A stretch of DNA of 64,000 nucleotides from Prauserella cavernicola (lineage in GTDB: Bacteria > Actinomycetota > Actinomycetes > Mycobacteriales > Pseudonocardiaceae), in NCBI RefSeq assembly GCF_016595675.1, contig NZ_JAENJH010000009.1, forward strand, positions 62,001 to 126,000. The letters run 5' to 3'. A model generated the notes under the pieces. That model had not been told where the DNA came from. It worked only from the letters and a program-made list of their open reading frames with translations, and ran no database searches. This document shows, in pieces, positions 44,593-56,305 of this stretch. Position numbers and translations under genes: made by a program. Positions within the stretch are counted from its first letter, which is position 1; every line of letters starts with the position of its first letter.

Positions 44593-46032
44593 CCCGCCAG
44601 TCCGCGAGCCGGGAGTGCGCGCGCTGCGGCACCTGGACGACGACGGTGATGCTGCCGACCGGGCCGATCTGCTACCGCTGCCGCCGCCACCTCGCCTACC
44701 ACCCGGCCGTCTGCCCGGAGTGCTTCGAACTGCGCCCGATCGCCTACCCCTCCACGTCCACCTACAACGTGCTGGTCTGCGCCGGATGCGCCGACGAGGA
44801 GTCGGTGTTCGCCTGCGCCGGCTGCGGCCGTGAGGACAACCCCTGCGGCGCGACCCGTTGCGCCCGCTGCATCCTCTCCGAGCGGCTCACCGGCCTGCTC
44901 GCCGATCCCGGCACCGGGAGCATCCACGCCGAGCTGGTGCCGCTCTATGACGAGCTGGCCGGCGCACGCCGCCCGCAGAGCGTGATCACCTGGCTCCAGA
45001 AGCCGCCCGCAACGGGACGGCGGCTGCTCGCCCTGATGGCTCACGGCGAGCTGCCGATCAGCCACGACACCTTCCGTGCGCTACCTGCCGACCGCTCCCA
45101 CAACTACCTGCGCGAGCTGCTCACCGGAGCCGGCGTCCTGCCCGCCTACCACCCTCCGATCGAGCAGATGGAACGCTGGCTCGACGCCACGCTCGCGCCG
45201 CTCGGCGTCGAAGACGCCGGGCTGGTCGGCCGCTACGCGCGTTGGCACCTGCTGCGGCACCTACGCCGCTCCGCGGAACGCGGAGAGCTGACCAAATCGG
45301 CGATCTACGGCGCCCGCACGAACATCAACGGCGCAGTCCGGCTCGGCCAGTGGGCTGCGCGGCAAGGCACAACGATCACCGCCTTGACCCAACCCCAACT
45401 CGAGTCCTACCTCGCCGAGTATCCCGGCGCCCGCGACAGCCAGCAGCGCTTCGTCGCCTGGCCCGGCCGCGCACGCGCGAACCGGAACGTCACGATCCCG
45501 TGGCGCGGCGCGACCAGCCCCGAGGTGATCGTCACCGACACCGACCACTGGGAGCAGATCAACAGGCTGCTCCACGACGAGCGCATCGCCCTCTACGCAC
45601 GCATCGGCGGCCTGTTCACCCTCCTGTTCGCACAGCCCCTCCAAACGATCGTCGCAATGCGCGTCGACCAGGTCACCCGTCGAGATGCCGCCCGGTCTGG
45701 ACGACCTGATCCGCCGTCACCTCACCCGTCCCGGCGCCCCGTCGATCGCGAGCACCGACCACGGCTGGCTGTTCCCCGGTAGATACCCCGGACGACACCT
45801 CGTCCGCGAGACCTTGTGCGGCCACCTCGTCGCCGCCGGCGTCCGACCCGGCCACTCACGCCACGCTGCGATGTTCTCCCTCGCTGGACAAGTCCCCGCA
45901 CCCGTCCTCGCCGAACTCATCGGCATCGCCGACAAGACCGCCGTCAAATGGGCCGCCCTCGCCGCCCGCGACTGGTCCGCCTACATCGCTCAGCGAGAAC
46001 CGATGCGGGATAGCTCGGCTAACCTGGAGTGA
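44589..46032 (+). pseudogene. Zinc-ribbon XerD-like recombinase, frameshifted
   Basis: Two reading frames together make one protein. Frame 1 (44589 to ~45675) encodes an N-terminal zinc ribbon (CARCGTWT, CYRCRRH, CPECF, CAGCADEE, CAGCGRED, CARCILSE) and a helical region ending LFTLLFAQPLQTIVAMRVDQVT. Frame 2 (from ~45680 to the stop at 46032) continues with VEMPPGLDDLIRRHL, LFPGRYPGRHLVRETL, GHSRHAAMFSLAGQVPAPVLAELIGI and KWAALAARDWSAYIAQR. The join near 45675-45685 lacks the stretch expected between DQVT and the next helix, so a short deletion with frameshift is likely. The predicted frame-1 product would be 397 aa with a nonsense tail. Confidence 0.78.
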
Positions 46033-46123
46033 GCGTCGCGTGCTGATGGCAGGCCGTGTCAGGCATGGAGGCGTGGGATCTGAAGGAGCACGACGATGAT
46101 GATGTCGTTCCCTTCGCCCTCTC

Positions 46124-46594
46124 GTGACTGAGGGCGAGAAGACCAGGCTCATCGCCTGGAGCAACGAACTCCGAGCCGTCCACGGGCGGCTCCGCGAAGC
46201 ACTCCGGGTGACGCAGGCCGCAGCGAAAGTCGGCGAGTCGACCGAGCCACCGGCGCGGGAGTTGCTGCTGTTCTGCCACGGCTTCTGCACCGCACTGACC
46301 GGGCATCACGAGGGCGAGGATCGGGAGCTGTTCCCCGCCATCGCTGCCGCACACCCAGAGCTGGGGCCGACGCTGCGGAAACTGGAACAGGACCACTCGA
46401 TGATCGCTCACCTCATCGCGGCGTTGCGGGCGGCCACCGAGCGGGGCTTACCGCCGGAGAAGTTGGAAGGGCATCTGGAAGGGATCGCCGCGATCATGGA
46501 GTCCCACTTCCGATACGAGGAACGTGAACTCCTCACCGTCCTCGAAACCCTCGCTCTCGACGCCGATCCCAGCGACGTTCTCGGACCCCTATAA
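46124..46594 (+). CDS. Hemerythrin domain-containing protein
   Basis: Four-helix-bundle non-heme di-iron protein of 156 residues. Candidate iron ligands are in AVHGRLREAL, TGHHEGEDRELFP, LEQDHSMIAHLI and MESHFRYEERELL. Such cytosolic hemerythrins bind oxygen or respond to nitric oxide or redox stress. The GTG start has no RBS. In another frame, ATG 46065 opens MEAWDLKEHDDDDVVPFALS before a stop at 46125, and that segment reads like the natural N-terminus of this family, so an indel near 46122-46130 may have broken the 5' end. It lies inside the repeat-bounded island. Confidence 0.75.
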   Translation: MTEGEKTRLIAWSNELRAVHGRLREALRVTQAAAKVGESTEPPARELLLFCHGFCTALTGHHEGEDRELFPAIAAAHPELGPTLRKLEQDHSMIAHLIAALRAATERGLPPEKLEGHLEGIAAIMESHFRYEERELLTVLETLALDADPSDVLGPL

Positions 46595-46896
46595 AGCCCG
46601 CACTCGATAACGCACGTCCACCAACAAAGAGCCGGTATTCAGGACCGGGTCGTGCGCTCAGGCCCACGTGTTGTGCGCTCGGGCGCCGGTTTCGGGGTTC
46701 GGCACCGTCGGCTCCGGGTGCGGTGACCACGACCGGCGTCAGCGGAGCCCGAGAAGCCGCCCGGGGCTCCCACCGACCCGGCGCGAGAGCTCCGCTCGCG
46801 GCACCTCGCCGTACCGGCGAAGGCGGTCCGGCTGATGCGAACGAGTGAGATCGGCGCCCATCCGGACACGAGTGGAGTTCTCACTCCGTTTCGCTC
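46595..46896. other. 302-bp gene-free gap between hemerythrin and prepilin peptidase genes
   Basis: The gap contains the right block of ~21-bp repeats (46645-46686) and a hairpin-forming pair, CGAACGAGTGAGA (46838-46850) against TCTCACTCCGTTTCG (46879-46893). No convincing gene is present: a short minus-strand frame (46739-46924) ending AELSRRVGGSPGRLLGLR has no recognisable family and overlaps the start of the next gene. It may be the scarred right edge of the accessory island. Confidence 0.5.
46645..46686 (+). repeat. Right block of ~21-bp direct repeats
   Basis: Two units with cores TCGTGCGCTCAGGCCC (46650-46665) and TTGTGCGCTCGGGCGC (46671-46686), period 21 bp. They match the left block at 43137-43218, placing related repeats on both sides of the recombinase module and hemerythrin gene. 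Confidence 0.65.
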
Positions 46897-47589
46897 TTGT
46901 TGCAGGCCACGGCCGTCGCGACACTGCTGTGCGTGTACTGGGGACTGATCTTCGCCGTCGCCGGCCTCGTCATCGGCTGGGCCGCGAGCAGGGTGCTGAG
47001 CCGAGCTCGGCGCCCCGCCGCCGTGCCGGCCCGGTGGTGCGCGGTCGGTACGGCGTCGCTGTGGGCCGTGGTGGCCTGGCGGTGGTCGGTGAGCGGCATG
47101 CCCGGTTGGTGGCTGCCCGTGCCGCTCGTCGTCACCGCGCTCGCCATCCCGCTTGCGCTCGCTGATCTCGTCCATCGCCGCCTTCCCGACGTCCTCACCG
47201 CGCCCGCGTATCCCCTCGTGGGCGGGGCGCTCGGCGTCGCGGCGATGGCGGGGCCGGGTGGTGCGCTCGCGGTCCGGGCGGTCCTGGCAGCCGTGGTGTT
47301 CGCGGGTGTCCATGCCCTGGTGCACGCCGTCGCGCCGGCCGCGCTCGGTGCGGGCGACGTGAAGTTGTCGGGCAGCGTCGGGGGCGTGCTCGGCGCGACG
47401 GGCTGGCAGGCCCTCGTGATCGCCGCCTGCACGGCGGCGGTGGTCACGGTGGTGCTGGCGGGGGCCGCGGCACTACTCCGCGTGCGCCGGTGGCGCGGGG
47501 GAGTGCCGCACGGTCCCGGTCTATTGGCGGCCACGTGCCTGGTCGCGCTGTTCCCGGGCAGCGGGTTGGAGGTGGGTATGGGCAACTGA
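46897..47589 (+). CDS. Prepilin peptidase (A24 family)
   Basis: Membrane aspartyl protease of 230 residues with about seven hydrophobic helices. The two catalytic aspartates are D90 ([12 protein letters not shown]) and D154 in the GxGD motif ([15 protein letters not shown]). It lacks the N-terminal zinc/methylase domain of full PilD, like TadV/FppA-type peptidases that process Tad/Flp pilins. No pilus genes are in the window. Start TTG 46897 is uncertain; GTG 46933 (MYWGLIF) is an alternative. Confidence 0.82.
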   Translation: MLQATAVATLLCVYWGLIFAVAGLVIGWAASRVLSRARRPAAVPARWCAVGTASLWAVVAWRWSVSGMPGWWLPVPLVVTALAIPLALADLVHRRLPDVLTAPAYPLVGGALGVAAMAGPGGALAVRAVLAAVVFAGVHALVHAVAPAALGAGDVKLSGSVGGVLGATGWQALVIAACTAAVVTVVLAGAAALLRVRRWRGGVPHGPGLLAATCLVALFPGSGLEVGMGN

Positions 47590-47623
47590 AACAAGATCGG
47601 CGCCACGTGACAGGATTCGGTGT

Positions 47624-48817
47624 GTGTTGCGCTGGATAACCGCAGGTGAGTCCCACGGCCCCGCGTTGGCCGCCATTCTCGAGGGCATGGTCGCCGGCGT
47701 GGAGATCACGACCGCCGACCTGAACGAGCAGCTCGCTCGGCGCAGGCTCGGGTTCGGCCGAAGCCCTCGGATGGGTTTCGAGACCGACAGCACCGAGTTC
47801 GTCGGTGGGGTGAGGCACGGCCTCACCCAGGGCGGCCCGATCGCGGTCCAGATCGAGAACGCCGAGTGGCCCAAGTGGGAGAAGGTGATGTCGGCCGACC
47901 CGGTCGACGCCGCCGAGCTGGAAGGCCTCGCCCGCAACGCGCCGCTCACCCGGCCCCGTCCGGGGCACGCCGACCTGCCCGGGATGCAGAAGTACGGCTT
48001 CGACGAGGCTCGTCCGGTCCTGGAGCGCGCGAGTGCCCGGGAGACGGCGTCCCGCACGGCACTGGGCACCGTGGCTCGGGCGTACCTGCGCCAGCTGCTG
48101 GACGTCGAGATCGTCAGCCACGTCGTGTCCATCGGCGGCGCGCAGGCCCCCGAGGGTCCGCTTCCGCAGCCCGGTGACCTCGCCGCGATCGACGAGAGCC
48201 CCGTGCGGGCGTTCGGCGACGAGGCGACCAAGGCGATGGTCGAGGAGGTCGACGCGGTCCGGCAGGCGGGCGACACCGTCGGCGGCGTGATCGAGGTGAT
48301 CGCTTACGGGCTTCCGCCAGGGCTCGGGTCCCACGTCCACTGGGACCGCAGGCTCGACGCCAGGCTCGCCGGTGCGCTCATGGGCGTGCAGGCGATGAAG
48401 GGGGTCGAGGTCGGTGACGGCTTCACCACCGCGCAGCGCTGGGGGAGCAAGGCACACGACGAGATCGACAGGGGCGACGGCCCGAAGGGCGTCACGCGGC
48501 GCTCCAATCGCGCTGGCGGGCTCGAGGGCGGCATCACCAACGGTGAACCGCTGCGCGTCCGGGTCGCGATGAAGCCGATCTCCACCGTGCCGCGCGCGCT
48601 GTCGACCGTCGACGTCGAGACGGGCGAACCCGCCGTGGCGATCCACCAGCGGTCCGACGTGTGCGCGGTGCCGAGGGCGGGTGTGGTGCTCGAGTCGGTC
48701 GTGGCGCTGATCCTCGCCGACGCGGCTCTGGAGAAGTTCGGCGGCGACTCGCTGGCCGAGTCACGGCGCAACGCCGAGACCTACCTCGCGGGGCTCGAGG
48801 CGTGGTGGGACCGGTAG
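47624..48817 (+). CDS. aroC: Chorismate synthase
   Basis: Last step of the shikimate pathway: trans-1,4-elimination of phosphate from EPSP to give chorismate, using reduced FMN. The 397-residue protein has signature 1 ([19 protein letters not shown]), signature 2 ([42 protein letters not shown]) and the C-terminal signature [13 protein letters not shown]. It heads the run aroC-aroK-aroB-aroQ. Confidence 0.96.
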   Translation: MLRWITAGESHGPALAAILEGMVAGVEITTADLNEQLARRRLGFGRSPRMGFETDSTEFVGGVRHGLTQGGPIAVQIENAEWPKWEKVMSADPVDAAELEGLARNAPLTRPRPGHADLPGMQKYGFDEARPVLERASARETASRTALGTVARAYLRQLLDVEIVSHVVSIGGAQAPEGPLPQPGDLAAIDESPVRAFGDEATKAMVEEVDAVRQAGDTVGGVIEVIAYGLPPGLGSHVHWDRRLDARLAGALMGVQAMKGVEVGDGFTTAQRWGSKAHDEIDRGDGPKGVTRRSNRAGGLEGGITNGEPLRVRVAMKPISTVPRALSTVDVETGEPAVAIHQRSDVCAVPRAGVVLESVVALILADAALEKFGGDSLAESRRNAETYLAGLEAWWDR

Positions 48818-48873
48818 AGCCGACGGCGGAGGTGCCCGGTGGCGGCCAGGCCGCGACGGCTACCGTGACCTGC

Positions 48874-51050
<2,177 letters not shown>

Positions 51051-51054
<4 letters not shown>

Positions 51055-51971
51055 CCGCCGTCCCCACCCTGCGGACCGACCGGCTCGTGCTGCGCGGGCT
51101 CCACTCGCGGGACACCGGCGCGGTGACGGGGCTGTTCGCGGACCCGGCCCTGAGCCGGTTCCTCAGGTCCGACCTGACCGATCCCGGGCAGTGCGCGGAG
51201 ATGATCGAGCGCAGGCTCGGCTACAAGGGCCCGCCCGGTACCGGTCACTGGGTGCTCGAGCTCGAGGGCCGGATGATCGGTCTCGCGCACCTGCGGCCCT
51301 CGTCGGAGCTGCCGGGCGAGGCCGTCGAGATCGGCTGGTTCTGCGATCGTGCGCACGGCGGCGAGGGGTTCGCGACCGAGGCTGCCGCCGCGCTGCTGCG
51401 GCACGGGTTCGGCTCACTCGGCCTGCCCGCGGTGTGGGCGCTGATCCACGAGGACAACACGGCGAGCCTGAATCTGGCGCGGCGGCTGGGTTTCGCCGAC
51501 GTGGGCGGCGGTGACCACTACGGCGCGCCCCACCGCGTGACCGTCGCCCTGCCCGAGCGGCACGGCAGGCTGCACCACGTCGAGCTGTGGGTTCCCGACC
51601 TCGCCGCGGCCGAGCGCAGCTTCGGCTGGCTGCTCACCGAGCTCGGCTGGACCGAGTACCAGCGCTGGTCGGCCGGGGTGAGCTGGCGGCTGGGCGACAC
51701 CTATGTCGTGGTGGAGCGCTCGCCGGCGTTGAGCGCGGCCGAACACGAGCGCACCCGGCCCGGGCTCAACCACCTCGCGCTGCACGTGGCGAGCACCGAG
51801 CGCGTCGATGAGCTGGCTGCGGCCGCCGGTGAGCACGGCTGGTGGCCGATGTTCGCCGATGCCTACCCGCATGCGGGCGGGGCCGATCACTATGCGGCGT
51901 ATCTGCACAACGCCCATGGGTTCGAGGTCGAACTGGTTGCCACACCACGAGGTCTGCACCCGATCGGGTGA
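51051..51971 (+). CDS. GNAT acetyltransferase-VOC (glyoxalase/bleomycin-resistance) fusion protein
   Basis: Two enzymes' folds in one 306-residue chain. Residues ~5-165 are a RimJ/RimL-type GNAT domain ([68 protein letters not shown]). Residues ~168-300 are a VOC domain ([57 protein letters not shown]), with the paired-beta metal-site layout including His and Glu ligands. The fusion suggests one substrate acted on or bound by both halves. It is coupled to aroQ. Confidence 0.82.
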
Positions 51972-52044
51972 GGGGAACCGTAGACTGGCGAGGCCCCGGC
52001 GAGACGTTCGGGCTGTGGGGGAGGGATGGAGGTCCGTCGCCAGC

Positions 52045-53565
52045 ATGCGCACCCGGCATGGTCGAGTTCGTCTGGTCGGCGCGGCGCTCGCCGTGGCGGT
52101 CAGTGCCGTCCTGGTGGCGAGCTGCACGGCGGGCACGACCCGGCCCCAGGCCGGAGGCTCGGATCCGCGCATCGGGGCAGGCGGCGCGGAGCCCACCCCC
52201 ACCGAGCACCAGGTGGGACTGCAGGCGGACCGGTACCGGGCGAGTCCCGGCGTGGTCGCCAAGGGCGGCGCCGACGCCGTCTACAACTACGGGCCCACTG
52301 TGATGTCCGACGGCGGGCAGACCCGGATGTGGTGGTGCAGCCAGTACGGCAGCGCGCGGCCGCCCGGTGACGACATCCTCTACGCCGAGGCGGGCACGCC
52401 CGACGGGCCGTTCCGCAGCGCCGACGGCGGCATCCCCGAGGCGGTGCTCTCCGGCAACCCCGGCGCCTTCGACGGCGTGCACACGTGCGATCCCTCGGTG
52501 ATCAGGGTCGACGGCACGTACTACATGTACTACACGGGCGCGGCGGGCAGTCACGCGCTCGGGAACGCGATCGGCCTCGTCACCAGCACCGACGGGCGCA
52601 ACTGGACGCGGCCGAGCGACGACCCGGTCGTCGAGCCCGCCCACGACACGCATCGCGACAACACCTACGGCGCGGGCCAGCCTGCCGCGGTCTACCTCGA
52701 CGGCTGGTTCTACCTGATGTTCACCGACACCACCGGAAGCGCCGCGGGGTGGAACGGCGCGGGCCAGTTCCTGTTGCGTGCCAAGGACCCCACGTTCTCG
52801 GCCGGCGTCCAGGCGCTGGGCCCGCAGGGCTTCGACGACGTGTCGAACACGGAGACCGCGCGCACCAACTCGCTGGTCGACGCGTTCAGCGCCGACCTGA
52901 TGTGGGTGGACGCGCTGGAGGCGTTCGCCATCGCGCACCAGACCGACACCGGCACCACGATCACCTTCTGGAACCGCGACTTCACGGCCACGCCGTACCA
53001 GCCGGTGACGATCCCCGACGAGTGGGAGGAGGGACCTGGTCTGGTCCGCAGGCCCGACGGCCACGCGCCGGTCTCGCCGGAGGACCCGTGCGGCCGGGTG
53101 CCCATCGACGTCATTCACGCCACCGTGATCGGTGAGGCCAGGGCGCCGACGGAGCTGCGCCGCTATGGGCTGGACCTGTTCGGACTGGAGGCCTGTTCCG
53201 ATCCGGAGCGTGCGCTGGCGGTGCTCGACGGCTTCGCCATGCCCTCGCCGGTGCGCACCATGGACCTGGTCGCCGATGGCAAGGTCGTGCGCGTTGACCG
53301 GCGTTCGGTGGCCGCGCAGCTCGCGAGCGTGGTGCTGGACGAGCGGCTGGCGGTGCTCGACGGGCTGCCCGTGGACGCGCGGCTGCCCTCGGCGGCCAGG
53401 GCGGTGGAGGCGCCGGGACTCGGCTCCGGATTCCTGCTCGACGGCGCGCTCTGGCCCGTGGTCGGCGCGGACGTCACCGAACTCAACGGCTCCGCGGTGG
53501 AACCGGTGAGCCGTCAGGAGTGGGACGCCTATCCCGCGGGGCCGACCTTGGGCCTGCGCGGCTGA
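52045..53565 (+). CDS. Lipoprotein with glycosyl-hydrolase family 43/beta-propeller-like domain
   Basis: The 506-residue protein has a signal peptide ending in a lipobox (VGAALAVAVSAVLVASC), then a disordered Gly/Ala linker. The main domain (~65-330) has repeated propeller-blade sequences (YNYGPTVMSDGGQTRMWWC, CDPSVIRVDGTYYMYYTG, AIGLVTSTDGRNWTR, PAAVYLDGWFYLMFTD) resembling GH43/GH32/GH68-type five-bladed hydrolases and DUF377-like glycosidases. A C-terminal region (~400-506) has no recognised domain. Glycan binding or cleavage at the cell surface is an inference. The 3' end overlaps a convergent gene by 37 bp. Confidence 0.72.
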   Translation: MRTRHGRVRLVGAALAVAVSAVLVASCTAGTTRPQAGGSDPRIGAGGAEPTPTEHQVGLQADRYRASPGVVAKGGADAVYNYGPTVMSDGGQTRMWWCSQYGSARPPGDDILYAEAGTPDGPFRSADGGIPEAVLSGNPGAFDGVHTCDPSVIRVDGTYYMYYTGAAGSHALGNAIGLVTSTDGRNWTRPSDDPVVEPAHDTHRDNTYGAGQPAAVYLDGWFYLMFTDTTGSAAGWNGAGQFLLRAKDPTFSAGVQALGPQGFDDVSNTETARTNSLVDAFSADLMWVDALEAFAIAHQTDTGTTITFWNRDFTATPYQPVTIPDEWEEGPGLVRRPDGHAPVSPEDPCGRVPIDVIHATVIGEARAPTELRRYGLDLFGLEACSDPERALAVLDGFAMPSPVRTMDLVADGKVVRVDRRSVAAQLASVVLDERLAVLDGLPVDARLPSAARAVEAPGLGSGFLLDGALWPVVGADVTELNGSAVEPVSRQEWDAYPAGPTLGLRG

Positions 53566-54017
53566 GGCGTCGGCTTCGGCGAGTCCCCGTCGGCATCGTC
53601 GGCACCGTCGGTGTCCCGGTTGTCGTGCGGGGATCGCAGCCGCCCGCCGACCAGGATGCCGAGTCCCGCGGGGACGAGCACGAGCAACGCTGTGAACGCG
53701 GCGCCGCCGGTCAGCGCGGACCCCAGTTCGCTCATGCCGGTCTGGTCGACGAACACCGCGCGGCCGATCACGGAGAGGATGCCCGCCAGCGGCCCGGCGA
53801 GCAGCGCTGCGATGAACCAGGTGCGGCCCGGATCGGTGAGGCCGAGCCACGCGTCGAGCGAACTCCAGAGCAACGCCGCGCCCACGAGCAGCGCCAGCAC
53901 GACGGCGGTGACGGTGGTGGACTCGGTCGGCTGGAAGACCGCGATCTTCGCCAGTGCGACGGTGGCGGCGGCGTGCAGCACGGCCAGGCCGAGTCCGCGA
54001 ACAACCCAGGACGGCAT
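53529..54017 (-). CDS. B-4DMT family (Rv2536-like) four-helix membrane protein
   Basis: The 162-residue protein has four membrane helices (VVRGLGLAVLHAAATVALAKIAV, TAVVLALLVGAALLWSSLDAWL, WFIAALLAGPLAGILSVIGRAVF, GSALTGGAAFTALLVLVPAGLGILVGG) and a charged Asp/Pro-rich tail. Its place between the aro genes and pepQ, and its size, match M. tuberculosis Rv2536, annotated as a transmembrane/B-4DMT transporter. Transport substrate unknown. Confidence 0.78.
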   Translation of the reverse strand: MPSWVVRGLGLAVLHAAATVALAKIAVFQPTESTTVTAVVLALLVGAALLWSSLDAWLGLTDPGRTWFIAALLAGPLAGILSVIGRAVFVDQTGMSELGSALTGGAAFTALLVLVPAGLGILVGGRLRSPHDNRDTDGADDADGDSPKPTPQPRRPKVGPAG

Positions 54018-54067
54018 CGGGCCACTGTAACCGCAAGCGCGCGCAGGTCGAGCCCTAAGCTGGGACC

Positions 54068-55186
54068 GTGGCCGACGACTCCAGCACCCAGACCGAGATC
54101 CGAGCCGCCCGCAGAGCGGCGCTGCGTGACCTGTTGCGCGAGGACGGCCTCGACGCGCTCCTGGTCACCGATCTGCTGAACATCCGCTACCTGACGGGCT
54201 TCACCGGGTCCAACGCCGCGCTGCTGCTGCACGCCGAGGGCGACGCGGACACCGTGTTCTGCACCGACGGCCGCTACACCACGCAGGCCGCCGCCGAGGT
54301 GCCCGATCTCGAGCGCGTGCTCGACCGGGCCAGCGCGGGCGCGCTGGTGTCGCGCGCCGCCACCACGCCCGCGCGCTACGGCCGGACCGGGTTCGAGAGC
54401 CAGTACGTGAGCGTCGAGCAGCACCGGACGCTGACCGGCAGGGCGGGCGACGTGGAGCTGCGCCGCGCGCCGGGGCTGGTCGAACGCCTGCGCCTGGTCA
54501 AGGACGAGACCGAGATCGACGCCCTGCGCCGGGCGTGCGCCGCCGCCGACCGCGCGCTCGCGGAGCTGATCGAGCACGGTGGCCTGCGGCCGGGCCGCAC
54601 GGAACGCGAGGTGGCTCGCGACCTGGAGAGCCGCATGCTCGACCACGGCTCCGAGGAACCGTCGTTCACCTCGATCGTCGCCGCGGGAGCCAACTCGGCG
54701 ATCCCGCACCACCGGCCCACGGGCGCGCTGCTCGCGGCGGGCGATTTCGTGAAACTGGATTTCGGCGCGACCGTGGACGGGTACCACTCGGACATGACGC
54801 GCACCCTCGTGCTCGGCCCGCCCGCCGACTGGCAGCGGGAGGTCTACGAGCTGGTCAGACTCGCCCAGTCCGCGGGCCGGGAGGCCGTGCGACCGGGCGC
54901 CGACGTGGCGGGCGTGGACCGCGCGGCACGGGACGTGATCGTGGGCGCGGGCCGCGGCGAGGAGTTCTCGCACGGTCTCGGCCACGGCGTCGGCCTGCAG
55001 ATTCACGAGGCTCCGAGCCTGGCCGCGACCGGCGCCGGTACACTGTCCGCCGGTATGGCGGTCACCGTCGAGCCGGGCGTGTATCTCGCCGGCCGGGGTG
55101 GCGTGCGCATCGAGGACACGCTCGTCGTGCGGGAGGGGACTCCCGAGCTCCTCACCCTGACCAGCAAGGAACTCGTGGTCGTCTAG
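54068..55186 (+). CDS. pepQ: Xaa-Pro peptidase (M24 family)
   Basis: Cleaves peptides at proline. The 372-residue protein has a creatinase-like N-terminal domain (~1-135, VTDLLNIRYLTGFTGSNAAL) and an M24 pita-bread domain with metal ligands Asp/Asp (KLDFGATVDGYHSDMTRTL), His (SHGLGHGVGLQIHEAP), Glu (VTVEPGVYL) and Glu (GGVRIEDTLVV). The order pepQ-efp-nusB is conserved in actinobacteria; a functional link to EF-P (proline-stalled ribosomes) is suggestive but unproven. Confidence 0.93.
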   Translation: MADDSSTQTEIRAARRAALRDLLREDGLDALLVTDLLNIRYLTGFTGSNAALLLHAEGDADTVFCTDGRYTTQAAAEVPDLERVLDRASAGALVSRAATTPARYGRTGFESQYVSVEQHRTLTGRAGDVELRRAPGLVERLRLVKDETEIDALRRACAAADRALAELIEHGGLRPGRTEREVARDLESRMLDHGSEEPSFTSIVAAGANSAIPHHRPTGALLAAGDFVKLDFGATVDGYHSDMTRTLVLGPPADWQREVYELVRLAQSAGREAVRPGADVAGVDRAARDVIVGAGRGEEFSHGLGHGVGLQIHEAPSLAATGAGTLSAGMAVTVEPGVYLAGRGGVRIEDTLVVREGTPELLTLTSKELVVV

Positions 55187-55222
55187 TACGCGGCCCAACC
55201 AATCACAGGAGATCTCACACCC

Positions 55223-55780
55223 GTGGCCACCACCAACGACCTCAAGAACGGCGTGGTGCTGAATCTCGACGGCCAGCTCTGGTCGGTCGTGAACTTTCAG
55301 CACGTCAAGCCCGGCAAGGGCGGCGCCTTCGTCCGCACCACCCTGAAGCACGTGCTCTCCGGCAAGGTCGTGGACAAGACCTTCAACGCGGGCACCAAGG
55401 TCGAGACCGCGACGGTGGACCGCCGCAACATGACCTACCTCTACAACGACGGCTCCGACTTCGTCTTCATGGACGGCGAGACGTTCGAGCAGATCAACGT
55501 CCCGCGCGAGACCGTCGGCGACAGCGCCAACTTCCTGCTCGAGAACACCGAGGCGCAGGTGGCCATGCACGAGGGCGAGACGCTCTACATCGAGCTGCCC
55601 ACCTCGGTCGAGCTCGTGATCGAGCACACCGACCCGGGCCTGCAGGGCGACCGTTCCACCGGTGGCACCAAGCCCGCGCGGCTCGAGACCGGCGCCGAGA
55701 TCCAGGTGCCGCTGTTCGTCGGCACCGGCGAGAAGGTCAAGGTCGACACCCGCGATGGCCGTTACCTCGGCCGCGCGTGA
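55223..55780 (+). CDS. efp: Elongation factor P
   Basis: Relieves ribosome stalling at polyproline. The 185-residue protein has the three OB-like domains; the tip of domain I is VKPGKGGAF with K32 at the position modified in many bacteria. Domain II has [21 protein letters not shown] and domain III ends [38 protein letters not shown] provides the RBS before the GTG. The stop overlaps nusB. Confidence 0.96.
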   Translation: MATTNDLKNGVVLNLDGQLWSVVNFQHVKPGKGGAFVRTTLKHVLSGKVVDKTFNAGTKVETATVDRRNMTYLYNDGSDFVFMDGETFEQINVPRETVGDSANFLLENTEAQVAMHEGETLYIELPTSVELVIEHTDPGLQGDRSTGGTKPARLETGAEIQVPLFVGTGEKVKVDTRDGRYLGRA

Positions 55781-56241
55781 GAACCCCGGTGAGTGCTGAG
55801 AAACCAGTTCGCCGCGGCGGGCCCATCAGCCGCCGCGCCGCTCGCCGCCGGGCGGTCGAGTTCCTGTACGAGGCCGCGCAGCGCGAGTCCGACGCCGTCA
55901 CGCTCCTGAGCGAGCGGGTCGGGTCGATCGAGGTCGACCCGATCGGCGACTACACCGTCTCGGTGGTCGAGGGGGTCACGGAGCAGCTCGAGCGCATCGA
56001 CGAGCTGCTCGCGGAGCATTCGCAGGGCTGGACGCTGAGTCGGATGCCGCCGGTGGATCTCGCGATCCTGCGGCTCGGTGTCTACGAGATGCTCTGGTCG
56101 GCCGACGTGCCGGACCCGGTCGCGATCGACGAGGCGGTGGGCCTGGCCAAGGAACTGTCCACCGACGACTCGCCGCGCTTCGTCAACGGCGTACTCGGCC
56201 GGATCGGCAACATCGCCGACCGGTTGCGAGCCGTGCTCTAG
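55777..56241 (+). CDS. nusB: Transcription antitermination factor NusB
   Basis: RNA-binding helical protein that, with NusE (S10), binds boxA in rRNA leaders. The 154-residue protein has the Arg-rich N-terminus ([20 protein letters not shown]) and the C-terminal signature [18 protein letters not shown]...[31 protein letters not shown] 55777 overlaps the efp stop (GTGA); a GTG four codons later (MSAEKPV) is an alternative. A large hairpin terminator follows. Confidence 0.94.
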   Translation: MRTPVSAEKPVRRGGPISRRAARRRAVEFLYEAAQRESDAVTLLSERVGSIEVDPIGDYTVSVVEGVTEQLERIDELLAEHSQGWTLSRMPPVDLAILRLGVYEMLWSADVPDPVAIDEAVGLAKELSTDDSPRFVNGVLGRIGNIADRLRAVL

Positions 56242-56252
56242 AAAATTCGCAG

Positions 56253-56305
56253 TCACCGCCGGGTCGTGAGCAGGGATTCTCCCGCTCACGACCGCGCGGC
56301 GGTGA
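56253..56305. terminator. Large bidirectional hairpin between nusB and bldD
   Basis: Two nested stems, TCACCGCC (56253-56260) with GGCGGTGA (56298-56305) and GTCGTGAGC (56263-56271) with GCTCACGAC (56284-56292), enclose a 12-nt loop. The hairpin begins 11 bp after the nusB stop and abuts the bldD stop on the other strand, so it can terminate both convergent genes. Confidence 0.85.

Larger units (their letters stand above)
43163..46032 (+). mobile_element. Three-gene tyrosine-recombinase module (decayed)
   Basis: Integrase, small helix-turn-helix protein and zinc-ribbon XerD-like protein are encoded head-to-tail with 4-bp overlaps. This trio recurs in actinobacterial mobile elements and recalls the recombinase trio of Tn554-like transposons. 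The third gene is frameshifted. The limits are not defined by clear inverted repeats; ~21-bp direct repeats lie outside both ends. Confidence 0.65.

Noticed and set aside
46096-46131. Tiny ORF MMMSFPSPSRD with an AAGGAG in front
   Set aside because: Eleven codons overlapping the hemerythrin start; a leader peptide is possible but nothing beyond the RBS supports it.
46739-46924. Minus-strand 61-codon frame in the gap before the prepilin peptidase
   Set aside because: No family resemblance and it overlaps the prepilin peptidase start; insufficient evidence for a gene.
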